Assembly (NCBI RefSeq): GCF_904066215.1
Contig: NZ_LR880474.1
Span: 2,914,001-2,978,000 of the forward strand
DNA: 64,000 bases
From: Microbacterium sp. Nx66
GTDB lineage: Bacteria; Actinomycetota; Actinomycetes; Actinomycetales; Microbacteriaceae
Direction of reading: 5' to 3'
The translations under genes and the position numbers were made by a program. How positions within the stretch are numbered: position 1 is the first letter of the stretch; each line of letters starts with the position of its first letter. Shown here in pieces: positions 37,009 to 50,805 of the stretch. The notes below the pieces were generated by a model, which saw only the letters and a list, made by a program, of their open reading frames with translations, had not been told where the DNA came from and made no database searches.

Positions 37009-38663
37009 AGCATCGGCACCTTCAGTCCGCGGTCGCGCGCGACCTCCCTGGCGTGTTCGTAACCGGCGTCCGCATGCCGCATCACGCCGGTTCCCGGGTC
37101 GTTGGTCAGCACGCGCGCGAGCTTCTCCGCGGCGATGGCCGAGCCGTCCGCCACCGTCACCTGCCCGGCATGGATCGAGCGGCCGATCCCCACGCCGCCG
37201 CCGTGGTGCAGCGACACCCATGAGGCCCCGGAGGCTGTGTTGAGGAGGGCGTTGAGCAGCGGCCAGTCGGCGATCGCGTCGGAGCCGTCCTTCATGGCCT
37301 CGGTCTCCCGGTACGGGGACGCGACGGACCCGGAGTCCAGATGATCGCGGCCGATGACGATCGGTGCGGAGAGCTCTCCCGACGCGACCATCTCGTTGAA
37401 CTTCAGCCCGGCGAGGTGCCGCTCCTGGTAGCCGAGCCAGCAGATGCGCGCCGGCAGCCCCTCGAAGTGGACGGCCGACCCCGCCTTGTCGAGCCAGCGG
37501 TGCAGCGCGGCGTCCTCGGGGAAGAGCTCGGCGATCGCACGGTCCGTCTTGAAGATGTCCTCCGGGTCTCCGGAGAGCGCCACCCAGCGGAACGGTCCTC
37601 GCCCCTCCTCGAACTGCGGACGGATGTAGGCGGGGACGAAGCCCGGGAACGCGAACGCCCGGTCGAAGCCTCCGAGCTGCGCCTCCGCGCGGATCGAGTT
37701 GCCGTAGTCGAAGACGGCCGCCCCCGCGTCCTGGAAGCCGACCATCGCGGCGACGTGGGCCGCCATGGACGCGCGGGACAGCCGGGTGAACTCCTCCGGA
37801 TCGCGCGCGGCCTCCGCCTTCCAGCGGGACACGTCGATGCCGATCGGCAGGTAGGCGAGCGGGTCATGGGCGCTGGTCTGGTCGGTCACGACGTCGATCG
37901 GCACGCCCCGGCGCAGGAGCTCGGGGAAGATCTCCGCGGCATTGCCCACGACGCCGACCGAGAGGGCGTGACCGGCGTCCTTCGCCGCGACGACCCGGGC
38001 CACCGCCGCATCGAGGTCGGTCGTGTACTCGTCGAGGTACCGGTGCTCGACGCGGCGGGCCAGCCGCGTCTCGTCGACGTCCACGATCAGGACCGCGCCC
38101 TCGTTGAGGGTCACCGCGAGAGGCTGCGCCCCGCCCATGCCGCCGGCGCCGGCGGTCAACGTGAGCGTGCCCCGCAGGGAATCCCGGCCCAGCGAGCGGG
38201 CCACAGCGGCGAAGGTCTCGTACGTCCCCTGCAGGATGCCCTGCGTGCCGATGTAGATCCAGGAGCCGGCGGTCATCTGGCCGTACATGGTCAGCCCGAG
38301 CTCCTCCAGGCGGCGGAACTCCGGCCAGGTCGCCCAGTCGCCGACGAGGTTCGAGTTGGCGATGAGCACGCGCGGTGCCCACTCATGGGTGCGGAACACC
38401 CCCACCGGCTTCCCGGACTGGACCAGCAGCGTCTCATCCGGCTCCAGCTCGTCGAGCGTGCGGACGATCGCCTCGTACGCCGCCCAGTTGCGCGCCGCCT
38501 TGCCCGTCCCGCCGTAGACGACAAGGTCCTCCGGGTGCTCGGCGACCTCGGGATCGAGGTTGTTCATGAGCATGCGCTTGGCCGCTTCCGCGCCCCAGCT
38601 CTTCGCGGTGCGCTCGGCACCTCGGGCTGCGCGTACCGTACGCGCTGCGGTGTCCTCAGTCAT
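37005..38663 (-). CDS. hutU: Urocanate hydratase
   Basis: A 552-residue NAD-dependent enzyme that hydrates urocanate to imidazolonepropionate. [20 protein letters not shown] and QPLAVTL form the NAD-binding region, [18 protein letters not shown] lies in the middle, and [20 protein letters not shown] contains the conserved active-site Cys. ATG 38663 has AAGGAG seven bases upstream. The start overlaps the end of hutH by eight bases. Confidence 0.95.
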   Translation of the reverse strand: MTEDTAARTVRAARGAERTAKSWGAEAAKRMLMNNLDPEVAEHPEDLVVYGGTGKAARNWAAYEAIVRTLDELEPDETLLVQSGKPVGVFRTHEWAPRVLIANSNLVGDWATWPEFRRLEELGLTMYGQMTAGSWIYIGTQGILQGTYETFAAVARSLGRDSLRGTLTLTAGAGGMGGAQPLAVTLNEGAVLIVDVDETRLARRVEHRYLDEYTTDLDAAVARVVAAKDAGHALSVGVVGNAAEIFPELLRRGVPIDVVTDQTSAHDPLAYLPIGIDVSRWKAEAARDPEEFTRLSRASMAAHVAAMVGFQDAGAAVFDYGNSIRAEAQLGGFDRAFAFPGFVPAYIRPQFEEGRGPFRWVALSGDPEDIFKTDRAIAELFPEDAALHRWLDKAGSAVHFEGLPARICWLGYQERHLAGLKFNEMVASGELSAPIVIGRDHLDSGSVASPYRETEAMKDGSDAIADWPLLNALLNTASGASWVSLHHGGGVGIGRSIHAGQVTVADGSAIAAEKLARVLTNDPGTGVMRHADAGYEHAREVARDRGLKVPML

Positions 38664-40197
38664 GCATGTGCTCCTTTGCGACACGGGCGACGGCGCCCGA
38701 CTGGACGAGGGCGGTCACGGCCTCCATCTCGGGCGAGAGGTGGCGGTCGGGTCCGGGGCCTGCGGCGACGGTGCGGACGAGGTCGCGCACGGCCCCGGTC
38801 GCCGGGCCCGCCTGCAGCGGCGCGCGCAGGTCGAGCGCACGGGCCGCGGTGAGGATCTCGATCGCGAGGACCCGCGAGAGGCCGTCGACCGCGCGCCGCA
38901 GCTTCCGCGCCGCGGCCCAGCCCATCGAGACGTGGTCCTCCTGCATCGCCGAGGACGGGATGGAGTCCACCGAGGCCGGAACCGCGAGGCGCTTGAGCTC
39001 CGAGACGATGCCGGCCGCCGCATACTGCGCGATCATCAGACCGGAGTCGACGCCGACCTCCGCCGCCAGGAACGGCGGGAGCCCGTGGCTGCGGGCCGGG
39101 TCCAGCGCCCGGTCGGTGCGGCGCTCGGACACGGAGGCGACGTCGGCGATGGAGATCGCCAGGAAGTCGAGGACAGCGGCGACCGGGGCCCCGTGGAAGT
39201 TGCCGTTGGACTCGATGCGGCCGTCGAGGGTGATGATGGGGTTGTCGATCACGCTGGAGAGCTCGCGCTCCGCGATCATCGCGGCGTGCCCGAGCGTGTC
39301 ACGTGCGGCGCCGTGCACCTGCGGCGAGCAGCGCAGCGAATATGCGTCCTGGACGCGGCCGTCCTCCGGGCCCTTGTGGCTGGCGACCATGGGGGACCCG
39401 GTGAGCAGTGCACGGAGGTGGCCGGCGGAGACCGCCTGGCCCGCCTGCGGACGCAGCGCCATGAGGTCGGCGGCGAACACGGCATCGGTGCCGAGCTGCG
39501 ACTCGACCGACATCGCCGCCGCCACGTCCGCCGTGAGCAGCAGCGTCTCGAGGTCGTGGAGCGCGAGCACCAGGGTGCCGAGCATGCCGTCCGTGCCGTT
39601 GATGAGGGCCAGCCCCTCCTTCTCGACGAGGGTGAGCGGAGCGATGCCGGCCGCGGCGAGGGCGTCGGCCGCGTCGACGAGACGCCCGGCGGCGTCGCGC
39701 ACTTCGCCCTCCCCCATCGCCGCGAGGGCGATGTGGGCGAGCGGGGCGAGATCCCCGGAGCACCCCAGTGACCCGTACTCGCGGACCACGGGGACGATGC
39801 CCGCGTTGAGCAACGCGGCGTAGGTCTCGACCACGACAGGACGCACGCCCGTGCGCCCCGAGGCGAGCGTCTGGAGGCGCAGCAGCTGGAGCCCGCGGAC
39901 CACCTCCCGCTCGACCTCGGCGCCGGTCCCCGCGGCATGGGAGCGGATGAGGCTCGCCTGCAACTGCAGTCGCCGCTCAGGAGCGATGAAAGTCGTCGCC
40001 AGCGCGCCGAAGCCGGTGGACACCCCGTAGTGCGGGTGCGGGTCCGCGGCGAGGCCGTCGATCACACGGCGGCTCTCGGCGACCCTCGCCAGCGCGGCGG
40101 GATCCACCCGGACGGGCACGTCATGCCGGACCACGCGGACGACCTCCGCCGGGGAGAGAGGGACGGCGCCGACGATGACAGGGGCAGGATCGCTCAT
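38656..40197 (-). CDS. hutH: Histidine ammonia-lyase
   Basis: A 513-residue enzyme that removes ammonia from histidine to make urocanate. [16 protein letters not shown] contains the catalytic Tyr, and [18 protein letters not shown] contains the residues that cyclise into the MIO cofactor. Here these are Cys146-Ser147-Gly148 rather than the usual Ala-Ser-Gly. [10 protein letters not shown] and [12 protein letters not shown] segments ([19 protein letters not shown]) are also present. ATG 40197 begins [15 protein letters not shown]; the longer frame upstream would overlap the divergent regulator gene. First gene of the hutHUI operon. Confidence 0.95.
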   Translation of the reverse strand: MSDPAPVIVGAVPLSPAEVVRVVRHDVPVRVDPAALARVAESRRVIDGLAADPHPHYGVSTGFGALATTFIAPERRLQLQASLIRSHAAGTGAEVEREVVRGLQLLRLQTLASGRTGVRPVVVETYAALLNAGIVPVVREYGSLGCSGDLAPLAHIALAAMGEGEVRDAAGRLVDAADALAAAGIAPLTLVEKEGLALINGTDGMLGTLVLALHDLETLLLTADVAAAMSVESQLGTDAVFAADLMALRPQAGQAVSAGHLRALLTGSPMVASHKGPEDGRVQDAYSLRCSPQVHGAARDTLGHAAMIAERELSSVIDNPIITLDGRIESNGNFHGAPVAAVLDFLAISIADVASVSERRTDRALDPARSHGLPPFLAAEVGVDSGLMIAQYAAAGIVSELKRLAVPASVDSIPSSAMQEDHVSMGWAAARKLRRAVDGLSRVLAIEILTAARALDLRAPLQAGPATGAVRDLVRTVAAGPGPDRHLSPEMEAVTALVQSGAVARVAKEHMHD

Positions 40198-40255
40198 GTC
40201 TCGATTCCACACCCGCCGGGTCGACGCGCACGCGGCTTCGTGGCAACCTGTGTCT

Positions 40256-41029
40256 GTGATCCCAGACATCCCCGAGACCGATGAAGCCCAGGTGCCTGCC
40301 GCGGCGCAGACCCTGCGCATCCTCAGCTACCTGGCGGGGCGGCCGGCACCGGTGGCGGCGTCCGCGATCGCCCGCGAGCTGATGCTTCCGCGATCGACGG
40401 TTTATCACCTGCTCCGCACGCTCGCCGCACATGGCTTCGTCCTGCACCTCCGTGAGGAGCGTCGATGGGGACTCGGCACGTCGGCCTTCGAGCTGGCAGG
40501 GGGCTACGCGCGGCAGCAGCCGTTGGCACGGCTCGGCCGTCCGCTCATCGCCGCACTCTCCGACCATCTCGGGGAAAGCGCACACCTCGCGGTGATGAGC
40601 GGCGGCGATGTGCTCTACATCGTCGAGGAACGGGCGCCGCGACGCCCGGCACTGGTGACCGACGTGGGCGTGCGCCTCCCTGCGCATTTGACCGCAACGG
40701 GACGCGCGATGCTCGCCGCCCTCCCCCGAGAACAGGTGCGGGCGCTGTATCCGGATGCTTCGGCCTTCTCCGACCGCACGGGACGTGGTCCCCGTAGGCC
40801 CGGCGAACTGCGCGAACTCCTTCGCGAAGTACGGGTCCGCGAGTATGCGACCGAGGACGGTGAGGTCGCGGACGGACTGCGCTCCGTGGGCGCAGTGGTG
40901 CGGGACGCTGCGGGATGGCCGGTCGCCGCCGTGGCGGTCACCTGGGCCGACGACGACGGCAGGGAATCTGCGCTGGCGAAAGCGGTACGCGAGACAGCGG
41001 CGACGCTCGAGGCACGCCTGGCGCGCTGA
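40256..41029 (+). CDS. IclR family transcriptional regulator (probable hut regulator)
   Basis: A 257-residue regulator. The N-terminal winged helix (AAQTLRILSYLAGRPAPVAA, RELMLPRSTVYHLLRTLAAH) is followed by the IclR effector domain (about 85-255) with LTATGRAMLAALP and EVADGLRSVGAVVRD. It is divergent from hutH with only 58 bases between, so it most likely controls hutHUI and itself. The start is uncertain: GTG 40256 or GTG 40250. No clear operator was found in the gap. Confidence 0.88.
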   Translation: MIPDIPETDEAQVPAAAQTLRILSYLAGRPAPVAASAIARELMLPRSTVYHLLRTLAAHGFVLHLREERRWGLGTSAFELAGGYARQQPLARLGRPLIAALSDHLGESAHLAVMSGGDVLYIVEERAPRRPALVTDVGVRLPAHLTATGRAMLAALPREQVRALYPDASAFSDRTGRGPRRPGELRELLREVRVREYATEDGEVADGLRSVGAVVRDAAGWPVAAVAVTWADDDGRESALAKAVRETAATLEARLAR

Positions 41030-41070
41030 GTCCGTCCTGCGGGCCGCGCCGCGGAGCGATCGCGCTAACG

Positions 41071-41104
41071 CAAGAAGGCCACCCAGCATTGGGTGGCCTT
41101 CTTG
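41071..41104. terminator. Terminator between the rRNA operon and the IclR gene
   Basis: A perfect 15-bp stem (caagaaggccaccca / tgggtggccttcttg) with a four-base loop. It lies 11 bases past the 3' end of the 5S gene and 42 bases past the IclR stop, so it can serve both convergent transcripts. Confidence 0.85.
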
Positions 41105-41114
41105 ACTAAAAGGA

Positions 41115-41232
41115 GTCCGGCGGTGTCCTACTCTCCCACAGGGTCCCCCCTGCAGTACCATCGGCGCTGTGAGGCTTAGCTTCCGGGTTCGGAATGTGAC
41201 CGGGCGTTTCCCTCACGCTATGGCCGCCGAAA
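41115..41232 (-). rRNA. rrf: 5S ribosomal RNA
   Basis: About 118 bases with the actinobacterial 5S pattern. Read on the minus strand, the 5' end is gtttcggcggccatagcgtg and the 3' end is gtaggacaccgccggac, and the two ends pair to form helix I. It is the last gene of the 16S-23S-5S operon. The ends are accurate to a few bases. Confidence 0.93.
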
Positions 41233-41315
41233 CACTATTGATGTTTCAATCAAACCTAAAGCAATGATGAATCATTGTTGAAGGTAGTTCTCGACCGTAC
41301 ATCGAGAACCACTCA

Positions 41316-41330
41316 GTGGACGCAAGCACC
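41316..41330. repeat. 3' arm of the 23S processing stem
   Basis: gtggacgcaagcacc pairs with gatgctcgcgtccac at 44553-44567 across the 23S gene (two mismatches or G-U pairs in 15). The pairing can be extended to about 34 bases (41297-41330 with 44553-44586), as expected for an RNase III stem that releases pre-23S RNA. Confidence 0.6.
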
Positions 41331-41342
41331 AACAAACGGTGT

Positions 41343-46386
<5,044 letters not shown>

Positions 46387-46635
46387 AGAAATTGCATACG
46401 AACCGGGGAAAAACCGGAACGCAGCGAGTTTGATGCTGACCAAAGAGATAAATCATTGCTGACTATCCATTGCCAACCCCACAAGGAGGTTGGTCTTTGA
46501 TCCAAAGGAATTCTCACCCAGCCGAAGCTAGACGAGGATAATTTGGCATTTGACAAGTGCACGCTGTTGAGTTCTCAAGGATCGGATGCTCCCACGACCC
46601 AGCCATCACGACCAGGCCCGCAGGGCAACTTCTCT
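46387..46635 (-). other. rRNA operon leader with boxA-like element
   Basis: The transcribed leader between the promoter and 16S. At 46561-46580 the minus strand reads ccttgagaactcaacagcgt, close to the boxA antitermination element of actinobacterial rRNA leaders. No gene is present. Confidence 0.6.
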
Positions 46636-46663
46636 ATCTTACCGATCTCGTTTCCGTTGTCAA
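46636..46663 (-). promoter_or_regulatory. rRNA operon promoter
   Basis: On the minus strand, TTGACA (46663-46658) and TAAGAT (46641-46636) are 16 bases apart and read into the rRNA operon. This is a near-consensus housekeeping promoter about 250 bases before 16S. Confidence 0.75.
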
Positions 46664-46841
46664 GTCCGAGTTTCTTCGGCCAGACCGTGGGAACGGATCA
46701 GCATCCTTCATCCTGTTCACTCAGTGAGTGTGTGGGATTCGGGAGGTGTTAGCTGCTTGACGGGAGCCGGTCCGAGGACCTCCGCTCAACCGTTTGGGGC
46801 GAACAGGTAATAACTTACGTGGGTTCCAGGCATCGGGCAAA
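46664..46841. other. Intergenic region upstream of the rRNA promoter
   Basis: About 180 bases between the rRNA promoter and the end of the MFS gene. A short imperfect palindrome (cactcagtgagtgtg, near 46720-46734) was the only structure seen. No gene. Confidence 0.4.
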
Positions 46842-48230
46842 TCACCGCCGATTCCCGGGCGTGTCGCCTCCTCCCGCTCCGTCCGACACCCTCTCCGCCG
46901 ATGCGATCACCGACGGACCGGACGCCTCCTCGGGCTGCAGGTCGCCGATGCGCTTCGGCGTCGCGACGACGGCCAGGAGCGACAAGAGGCAGGCGGCGAT
47001 GACGAACAGCACCACGAGCCAGAGCCCTCCCCCGGCGGCCACGACGAGCGCGGTGGCGATGAGCGGAGTCGGGCCGGCGACCAGCGCGCCATTGAGCTCC
47101 CGGGCCGTCGCGACGCCGGTGAAGCGGTACCGGGTCGGGAAGAGGTTCGTGAGGAAGGTCCCGGTGGACGCCGCGGTCGCACCCACGGCGATGACGCCGA
47201 GCGCCGTCATCCCGAGAGCAGCCAACACCGGGTCGCCGGACTGCAGGGAGAGGAAGACCGGGTACGTGAGGACGATCCCGGCGACCGAGCCGAACATCAC
47301 CACGCGCTTGGCCCCGAACCGGTCGACCGCGACGCCGCCGAGGACCGGAGCGAAGGCGGTGAGCAGTGAGGACACCAGGACCGCGATCAGCGCCTCGACC
47401 CGAGGCATCCCGACCGTCAGCGTGAGGTAGCTCAGCGCGAAGGCGCTCAGGACGTAGTTCGTCACATTGTGCCCGCAGACGCTGAAGAAGCCGATGACGA
47501 GCTCGCGGGGGCTGCGGCGGAACAGCTCCGCCAAGGGCACCTTCGTCGCGGACTGCTCCGCGTTCGTCACCGCGTCCCGGTACTCGGGCGTCTCCTCGAG
47601 GCGACGACGGATCCAGAGCGCCAGGACGAACAGGACGGCGGAGACCAGGAACGGAATGCGCCAGGCCCCGCCGAGGAGCACGTCGCCGGGCAGCATCGAG
47701 GCGAAGGTGAAGGCCAGAGTCGCGAGGAACGCTCCACCAGGGGCGCCTGAGGTGACCAGTCCGATGACCCGCCCTCGGCGGCGCTCTGGCGCGTACTCGG
47801 CGACGAGCGTGAGCGCACCGGCGAGTTCCGCACCGGCGCCGAAGCCCTGGATGAAGCGGAACAGGATCAGCAGGATCGGCGCCGCCACCCCGATCGCCTC
47901 GGCAGTCGGGAGGAGCCCGATGCCCACGGTCGCGATCCCCATGAGCACGATGGTCAGGATCATCGCGGGCTTCCGGCCGACCCGGTCGCCGAGGTGGGAG
48001 ATGATGAGGCCGCCGAGCGGCCGCACCACGAAGCCGACGGCGAAGGTCGCGAAGGCGAGCATCGAGGCGGAGGCGGGGATGACGTCCGGGAAGAAGAGCG
48101 GGCCGATCACGAGGCCGGCGGCGGCGCCGTAGAGCGCGTAGTCGTACCACTCGATGAGCGTGCCGAAATAGGCTGCGGCGATCGCCCGCCTCGCCTGCGG
48201 GGTCATGGTGCGCTGCTGTTCGTTGGCCAT
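46842..48230 (-). CDS. MFS transporter, metabolite:H+ symporter (MHS) type
   Basis: A 462-residue protein with 12 membrane segments. The N-terminus RRAIAAAYFGTLIEWYDYAL and the loop LISHLGDRVGRKPAMILTIV are signatures of the MHS family (ProP, KgtP, ShiA), proton symporters for organic acids and osmolytes. FRFIQGFGAGAELAGALTLV and PERRRGRVIGL are also present. ATG 48230 has AAAGGA upstream; the next ATG, 18 bases earlier, is less well placed. It follows the hydroxy acid dehydrogenase gene by 42 bases, so it may import that enzyme's substrate. Confidence 0.9.
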   Translation of the reverse strand: MANEQQRTMTPQARRAIAAAYFGTLIEWYDYALYGAAAGLVIGPLFFPDVIPASASMLAFATFAVGFVVRPLGGLIISHLGDRVGRKPAMILTIVLMGIATVGIGLLPTAEAIGVAAPILLILFRFIQGFGAGAELAGALTLVAEYAPERRRGRVIGLVTSGAPGGAFLATLAFTFASMLPGDVLLGGAWRIPFLVSAVLFVLALWIRRRLEETPEYRDAVTNAEQSATKVPLAELFRRSPRELVIGFFSVCGHNVTNYVLSAFALSYLTLTVGMPRVEALIAVLVSSLLTAFAPVLGGVAVDRFGAKRVVMFGSVAGIVLTYPVFLSLQSGDPVLAALGMTALGVIAVGATAASTGTFLTNLFPTRYRFTGVATARELNGALVAGPTPLIATALVVAAGGGLWLVVLFVIAACLLSLLAVVATPKRIGDLQPEEASGPSVIASAERVSDGAGGGDTPGNRR

Positions 48231-48272
48231 GGGGTGTCCTTTCGTCATTGAAAAGTGCTGGCGTGGTCGTGG

Positions 48273-49484
48273 TTATCCGGTCGGTGCGAGGACCGTGGTC
48301 CCCCGGCCGCGTAGTTCAGCGGTCGTGCGCACGCCGAGAAGCTGCATCGTCGACAGGGTCTCGTTCGCCACGAGGTCGAGTGCTCGCTCCACCCCGATCC
48401 GTCCGCCTGCCATGAGGCCGTACATGTACCCCCGGCCGAGGAAGACGAAGTCGGCTCCGCACGCGATCGCGGCCACGACGTCGAGGCCGCTGCGGATGCC
48501 GGAGTCGAGGAGGATCGGGACGTCGTCGCCGACGGCGGCGCGCACCGCACCGACGACCTCGATGGGCGCGATCGCACGGTCGAGTTGGCGACCGCCGTGG
48601 TTGGAGACCCAGATGGCGTCCGCTCCGGCGTCGATGAAGCGCTCGGCGTCGATGGCGGAGAGCACGCCCTTCACGACGATCGGCCCGTCCCAGTTCCCCC
48701 GCAGCCAGCGCACGTCGTCCAAGGACAGCGCGGGATCGAACATGCTGCTGACCACGTCGGTGACGCTTCCGGATCGGGGCCCGAAGTTCGCCATGGCCGG
48801 TGCATCGTGTGCCAGCAGATCGAGCGACCACGCGGGATGCAGCGCCGACTGCATGGCGGTGCGCAGCGTCAGACGCGGCGGCATCGAGAGTCGGTTGCGG
48901 TCGTCGCGGTAGCGCTGCCCCGGCACCCGGGTGTCGACGGTCAGCACGAGGGTGTCGAAGCCCGCCGCAGCAGCCCGCTCGATGAGGGCGAGCGACGCGG
49001 CACGATCCCGCCGCAGGTAGAGTTGGAACCATCGGCGCGCAGCGGGCGCGGCATCGGCGACGTCCTCGATGCTCCGCGTGCCCATCGTGGAGAGCACGAA
49101 CGGCACATCGCGGTTCGCAGCCGCGCGGACCCCGTCGGTCTCGCCGGCCGCGCGCATGAGGGCGGTGAGGCCGATGGGGGCGATGCCGATGGGCATCGCA
49201 TGCTCGCGTCCCAGCAGGCGGGTGGTGAGCGACGCTCCGGCTGCGCTCTCCGTGACGGAGGGCACGAACCTCCGGCGGGCGAAGGCCGACTCGTTGTCTC
49301 GGGCGGCTTGCTCGGTCACCGCGGCACCCTCGACGTAGTCGAAGACGAATCCGGGCACGCGACGCTTCGCGAGCCGGCGGAGGTCGCCGAGGCTACGTGC
49401 CTCCGCCACGCGCTTCGCCTCGGTGGGAAGCGCCGGCGGAGCGAAGCTCAGCAGCTCGATGAAGGTGCGGATGCGGCGTCGCAA
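48273..49484 (-). CDS. FMN-dependent alpha-hydroxy acid oxidase/dehydrogenase
   Basis: A 403-residue TIM-barrel flavoprotein. RVPGFVFDYVEGAAVTEQ is the N-terminal signature, and PIGIAPIGLTALMRAAGE and PFVLSTMGTRSIEDVAD bind FMN. DAIWVSNHGGRQLDRAIAPI contains the catalytic SNHGGRQLD His. ILLDSGIRSGLDVVAAIACG and FLGRGYMYGLMAGG bind the phosphate. Substrates could be lactate, mandelate or a related acid. The start is uncertain: TTG 49484 has an AGAGGA site, and no ATG is well placed. The operator palindrome and the GntR gene upstream suggest substrate-inducible control. Confidence 0.9.
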   Translation of the reverse strand: MRRRIRTFIELLSFAPPALPTEAKRVAEARSLGDLRRLAKRRVPGFVFDYVEGAAVTEQAARDNESAFARRRFVPSVTESAAGASLTTRLLGREHAMPIGIAPIGLTALMRAAGETDGVRAAANRDVPFVLSTMGTRSIEDVADAAPAARRWFQLYLRRDRAASLALIERAAAAGFDTLVLTVDTRVPGQRYRDDRNRLSMPPRLTLRTAMQSALHPAWSLDLLAHDAPAMANFGPRSGSVTDVVSSMFDPALSLDDVRWLRGNWDGPIVVKGVLSAIDAERFIDAGADAIWVSNHGGRQLDRAIAPIEVVGAVRAAVGDDVPILLDSGIRSGLDVVAAIACGADFVFLGRGYMYGLMAGGRIGVERALDLVANETLSTMQLLGVRTTAELRGRGTTVLAPTG

Positions 49485-49586
49485 AAGTCCTGGTTCCTCT
49501 CGGCAGCCCCGGGGCGGCCGGAGAGCCGACCGCGGTGTCGGCACCACCATAGCCACCAAATATCTTGGGCACAATAGCGATATGCG

Positions 49587-49600
49587 TCAGATATATCTGA
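49587..49600. promoter_or_regulatory. Perfect palindrome, probable GntR operator
   Basis: TCAGATATATCTGA is a perfect 14-base inverted repeat between the GntR gene (49638) and the oxidase gene (start 49484). Its location fits an operator for the dehydrogenase/transporter operon. Confidence 0.6.
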
Positions 49601-49637
49601 GACGACCAGAGGGTCGCTCCTTCGCGACGAGCGCGGG

Positions 49638-50366
49638 TCAGGCTTCGAGGAATGCCTGGAGGACGAACTCCCGCAGCTCCACGAGGTGGCCGCGCATGGC
49701 CTCCTCGGCAGCCTGCGGATCGCCGGTGCGGATCGCCTCGAGCACCTGCTGGTGTCCGTTGTTCTCGACGTCCGAGTGGATTCGCGCATCGATCGCCGGG
49801 ATCAGGTGATGACTCCGTGTCGTCTCGTCGAACAGGCCGCTCATGAGCGTCTTGGCCCGAGCGTTGCGCGCCGCGCCGAGGATGCACTCGTGGAAAGCGC
49901 GCGCCGCATCGGTCAGCTCCGCCGTGCCTGAGCCGCTGCGCTGCGCGTCCAGGATCGAGCTGAGCTCCTCGATGAAAGCCTCGTTGCCGTAGCGCGTCGC
50001 ACTCGCGGCCATGGGCGGTTCGATGATCAGGCGCAGATCGAGCACCTCGCGCACCTCGTTGATGCCCAGCGGGCGGACGACGTAGCCGCGACGAGGAAGG
50101 GCGACGACGAGCCCCTCGACGACGAGGATCTGCAGGGCCTCGCGCACGGGCGTCTTCGACACCCCGAAGCGCGCGGCCAGCTCAGGTTCGATGACGACCT
50201 CGCCCGGGGCGAGCCGGGTGCGGACGATGTCGTCCCTGAGCGCCACATACACCTTCTGCGTGCGCGACAGCACGCGATCCCCCTCGCCGAGGGCCGCGGC
50301 ACGGCGCTGGCTGTCGACGGCATGCGTGTGCAGGGTCGAGCCGGATTCGCTGGGCGTCGCGTCCAT
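49638..50366 (-). CDS. GntR family (FCD) transcriptional regulator
   Basis: A 242-residue regulator. The winged helix at about 35-105 (YVALRDDIVRTRLAPGEVVI, LAARFGVSKTPVREALQIL, VEGLVVALPRRGYVVRPL) is followed by a helical FCD effector domain (LRLIIEPPMAASATR, FHECILGAARNARAKTL, IDARIHSDVENNGHQQVLEA) with metal-binding His residues. It lies upstream of, and in the same direction as, the hydroxy acid dehydrogenase and transporter genes, with a perfect palindrome between. This matches the LldR/GlcC type of control by a 2-hydroxy acid. Confidence 0.92.
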   Translation of the reverse strand: MDATPSESGSTLHTHAVDSQRRAAALGEGDRVLSRTQKVYVALRDDIVRTRLAPGEVVIEPELAARFGVSKTPVREALQILVVEGLVVALPRRGYVVRPLGINEVREVLDLRLIIEPPMAASATRYGNEAFIEELSSILDAQRSGSGTAELTDAARAFHECILGAARNARAKTLMSGLFDETTRSHHLIPAIDARIHSDVENNGHQQVLEAIRTGDPQAAEEAMRGHLVELREFVLQAFLEA

Positions 50367-50454
50367 GTCCTCAGCCTAGGGGCACGGAATCGAACCCCCG
50401 CCGCTGCCGAGCGGTCTCGTCGCAGCGGTCGGTCCGGCCCAGCGCTTCAACGAA

Positions 50455-50496
50455 AGAACCTCGCCCTGCGAGATGCGGGGCGAGGCTCTTGCGTTC
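50455..50496 (-). terminator. Terminator downstream of tRNA-Ala
   Basis: A stem formed by agaacctcgccc (50456-50467) and ggggcgaggctctt (50477-50490) with a short loop and T-rich flanks. It ends the tRNA-Ala transcript, which is read on the minus strand. Confidence 0.7.
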
Positions 50497-50504
50497 TGTT
50501 CCTG

Positions 50505-50577
50505 TGGACCTAAGGGGATTCGAACCCCTGACCTCCTCGATGCGAACGAGGCGCGCTACCAACTGCGCCATAGGCCC
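50505..50577 (-). tRNA. tRNA-Ala (anticodon CGC)
   Basis: The 73-base cloverleaf folds fully. The acceptor stem is gggccta/taggtcc. The anticodon stem cctcg/cgagg encloses ttcgcat, so the anticodon is CGC, which reads GCG alanine codons. The T-arm contains ggttcgaatcc. CCA is not encoded. Confidence 0.93.
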
Positions 50578-50619
50578 GTGAACGACATCTACGTTATCAC
50601 GCTCGGGATAGCCGACAGG

Positions 50620-50667
50620 ACGAAGGCCCCGCATCCCCGTCATATCAACGGGAGCCGGGGCCTTCGT
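50620..50667 (-). terminator. Terminator downstream of tRNA-Ser
   Basis: acgaaggccccg (50620-50631) and cggggccttcgt (50656-50667) form a perfect 12-bp stem. It starts three bases past the 3' end of the tRNA-Ser gene in the minus direction. Confidence 0.75.
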
Positions 50668-50669
50668 GG

Positions 50670-50760
50670 TGGCGGTGACGGTGGGATTTGAACCCACGGT
50701 AGGGGGTTACCCTACACAACTTTTCGAGAGTTGCACCTTCGGCCGCTCGGACACGTCACC
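50670..50760 (-). tRNA. tRNA-Ser (anticodon CGA)
   Basis: A class II tRNA of 91 bases including encoded CCA. The acceptor stem is ggtgacg/cgtcacc with discriminator G. The anticodon stem caact/agttg encloses ctcgaaa, so the anticodon is CGA for the UCG codon. A long variable arm (gtagggtaaccccctac) and the T-arm gggttcaaatccc are visible. Confidence 0.94.
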
Positions 50761-50805
50761 GCGGATCAGTTTACGACACCGGGGCCGAGCGCGCGAATCG
50801 ACGGG

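Noticed and set aside
50374..50400. Fragment ggcacggaatcgaaccccc resembling a tRNA T-arm and acceptor (minus strand)
   Set aside because: The T-stem does not pair properly and no D-arm or anticodon arm exists beside it. Probably chance, or at best a tRNA remnant.
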